Positions 63,262-64,000 of a DNA stretch of 64,000 bases are shown piece after piece. Below the pieces are notes generated by a model. That model ran no database searches and had not been told where the DNA came from. It saw only the letters and a list, made by a program, of their open reading frames with translations. Location of the stretch: positions 1 through 64,000 of the forward strand of contig JANXSZ010000001.1 of assembly GCA_025356445.1 (NCBI GenBank), in the 5' to 3' direction. The stretch comes from Betaproteobacteria bacterium. GTDB taxonomy: Bacteria; Pseudomonadota; Gammaproteobacteria; Burkholderiales; Burkholderiaceae_C. Position numbers and translations under genes: made by a program. Every line of letters starts with the position of its first letter. Position 1 is the first letter of the stretch.

Positions 63262-64000
63262 ATGCTGACCTGGGACGAAGACATCAAGACCGCCCTGCAA
63301 AATGTGGCGGTGCCCGCTGCACCATCACGAGCACACAACCCGCACCAAGATCAGGGCCGCGTGGCGCATGTGTCGCATGTGTCGCCGCTGCATGCTACGC
63401 AGCCCACCGCACCCACCCTCACCACGGTGGCCCCCGTTCAGGCGGCTTTCGCTGAAGTACGCCGCCGCGTCAATGCCGAAGACAAGCGCATCATCAACGG
63501 CAAGACCGACGTGAACCAGCTGGTGCCGTTCAAGTACAAATGGGCTTGGGAAAAGTACTTGGCTTCTTGCGCCAACCACTGGATGCCGCAAGAAGTCAAC
63601 ATGACGCGTGACATCGCACTGTGGAAAGACCCGAATGGCCTGACCGAAGACGAGCGCCGCATCATCAAGCGTAATTTGGGCTTTTTTGTCACGGCAGATT
63701 CGCTGGCAGCCAACAACATCGTGCTGGGCACCTACCGCCACATCACCGCGCCCGAGTGCCGCCAGTTCCTGTTGCGCCAAGCGTTTGAAGAAGCCATCCA
63801 CACCCACGCCTACCAGTACATCGTCGAGTCCTTGGGCCTGGATGAGAGCGAGATTTTCAACGCCTATAACGAAGTCGAGTCGATTCGCAACAAAGACGAA
63901 TTTTTGATCCCCTTCATTGAAGCGATCATGGACCCGAACTTCCACTCTGGCACGCCAGAGAACGACCAAACGCTGCTGAAATCGCTGATCGTTTTCGCCT
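63262..64000 (+). CDS. nrdB: Ribonucleoside-diphosphate reductase, beta subunit, cut by window edge
   Basis: 246 codons are visible from ATG 63262, with an AAGGAA site upstream. The N-terminus ([15 protein letters not shown]) is followed by a His/Pro/Ala-rich stretch and then the core: [37 protein letters not shown] and [19 protein letters not shown]. The last segment holds Glu and His iron ligands. The radical Tyr and the second half of the ligand set fall near or past the edge. It pairs with nrdA. Confidence 0.95.
   Translation, partial: MLTWDEDIKTALQNVAVPAAPSRAHNPHQDQGRVAHVSHVSPLHATQPTAPTLTTVAPVQAAFAEVRRRVNAEDKRIINGKTDVNQLVPFKYKWAWEKYLASCANHWMPQEVNMTRDIALWKDPNGLTEDERRIIKRNLGFFVTADSLAANNIVLGTYRHITAPECRQFLLRQAFEEAIHTHAYQYIVESLGLDESEIFNAYNEVESIRNKDEFLIPFIEAIMDPNFHSGTPENDQTLLKSLIVFA

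Noticed and set aside
1-64000. CRISPR array
   Set aside because: No regularly spaced 25-40 bp direct repeats seen; the dispersed 17-nt palindromes are scattered singly.
1-64000. Insertion sequences or prophage inside the window
   Set aside because: Apart from the edge integrase no transposase, capsid or tail-type genes were found.

Overview
The window reads as a chromosome segment of a Betaproteobacterium of the Burkholderiales, most likely Comamonadaceae and Rhodoferax-like. This is inferred from gene order (rubA-pilGHIJ-chpA next to thiD-hemL; dusB-fis-purH; ffh | ccsA-like, pilS, pilR, ampD), from Bug-type binding proteins and a Gram-negative trimeric porin, and from a short dispersed palindrome with fixed geometry. 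Nearly all of it is ordinary, densely packed core chromosome. The exceptions are the left edge and one cassette at about 41.5-51.2 kb.

Left edge (1-963): the N-terminal half of a tyrosine recombinase runs off the window on the minus strand. It is followed by the 3' half of a tRNA-Arg(CCT) gene, which looks like the outer attachment site of an integrative element lying to the left, and by a truncated YefM-type antitoxin. Region 964-9668: an orphan BcsZ cellulase and an MFS transporter, then a tight minus-strand series yqgE-ruvX-pyrR-pyrB-pyrC'-plsC. The pyrC' product has lost its zinc ligands. A photolyase diverges from yqgE. Region 9749-19732: the type IV pilus chemosensory cluster pilG-pilH-pilI-pilJ-chpA with rubredoxin upstream. 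Region 19948-35588: housekeeping genes (thiD-like, hemL, purH, fis, dusB, ychF, a Ubi-type hydroxylase, dsbC, an M61 peptidase and others).

Region 34617-41475: a Bug solute-binding protein, a porin with an Ala/Gln-rich coiled coil, a NitT/TauT-type binding protein, a TctDE-like two-component pair and an enoyl-CoA hydratase. Region 41524-51212 is the most unusual part: four same-strand genes, the last three translationally coupled. They encode a 1419-residue protein (degenerate CHAT, class III cyclase-like domain, STAND-type ATPase, TPR-like repeats), a cytochrome P450 lacking the usual I-helix acid-alcohol pair and carrying an extra C-terminal domain, a DyP-type haem peroxidase, and a membrane-anchored patatin-like lipase. 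The contents suggest lipid release followed by peroxide-dependent oxidation, controlled by a large signalling ATPase. That role is inferred, not shown.

Region 51279-64000: tRNA-Met, a small secreted protein, miaB, ffh, a CcsA-like protein, a small Cys/His protein, pilS-pilR, ampD, and nrdA with the start of nrdB. The nrdA promoter region carries two NrdR boxes 32 bp apart centre to centre.

Across the window at least nine copies of a 17-nt element with fixed 5-7-5 geometry (GCTAT-N7-ATAGC) occur. Several lie inside open reading frames and one overlaps the stop codon of hemL.
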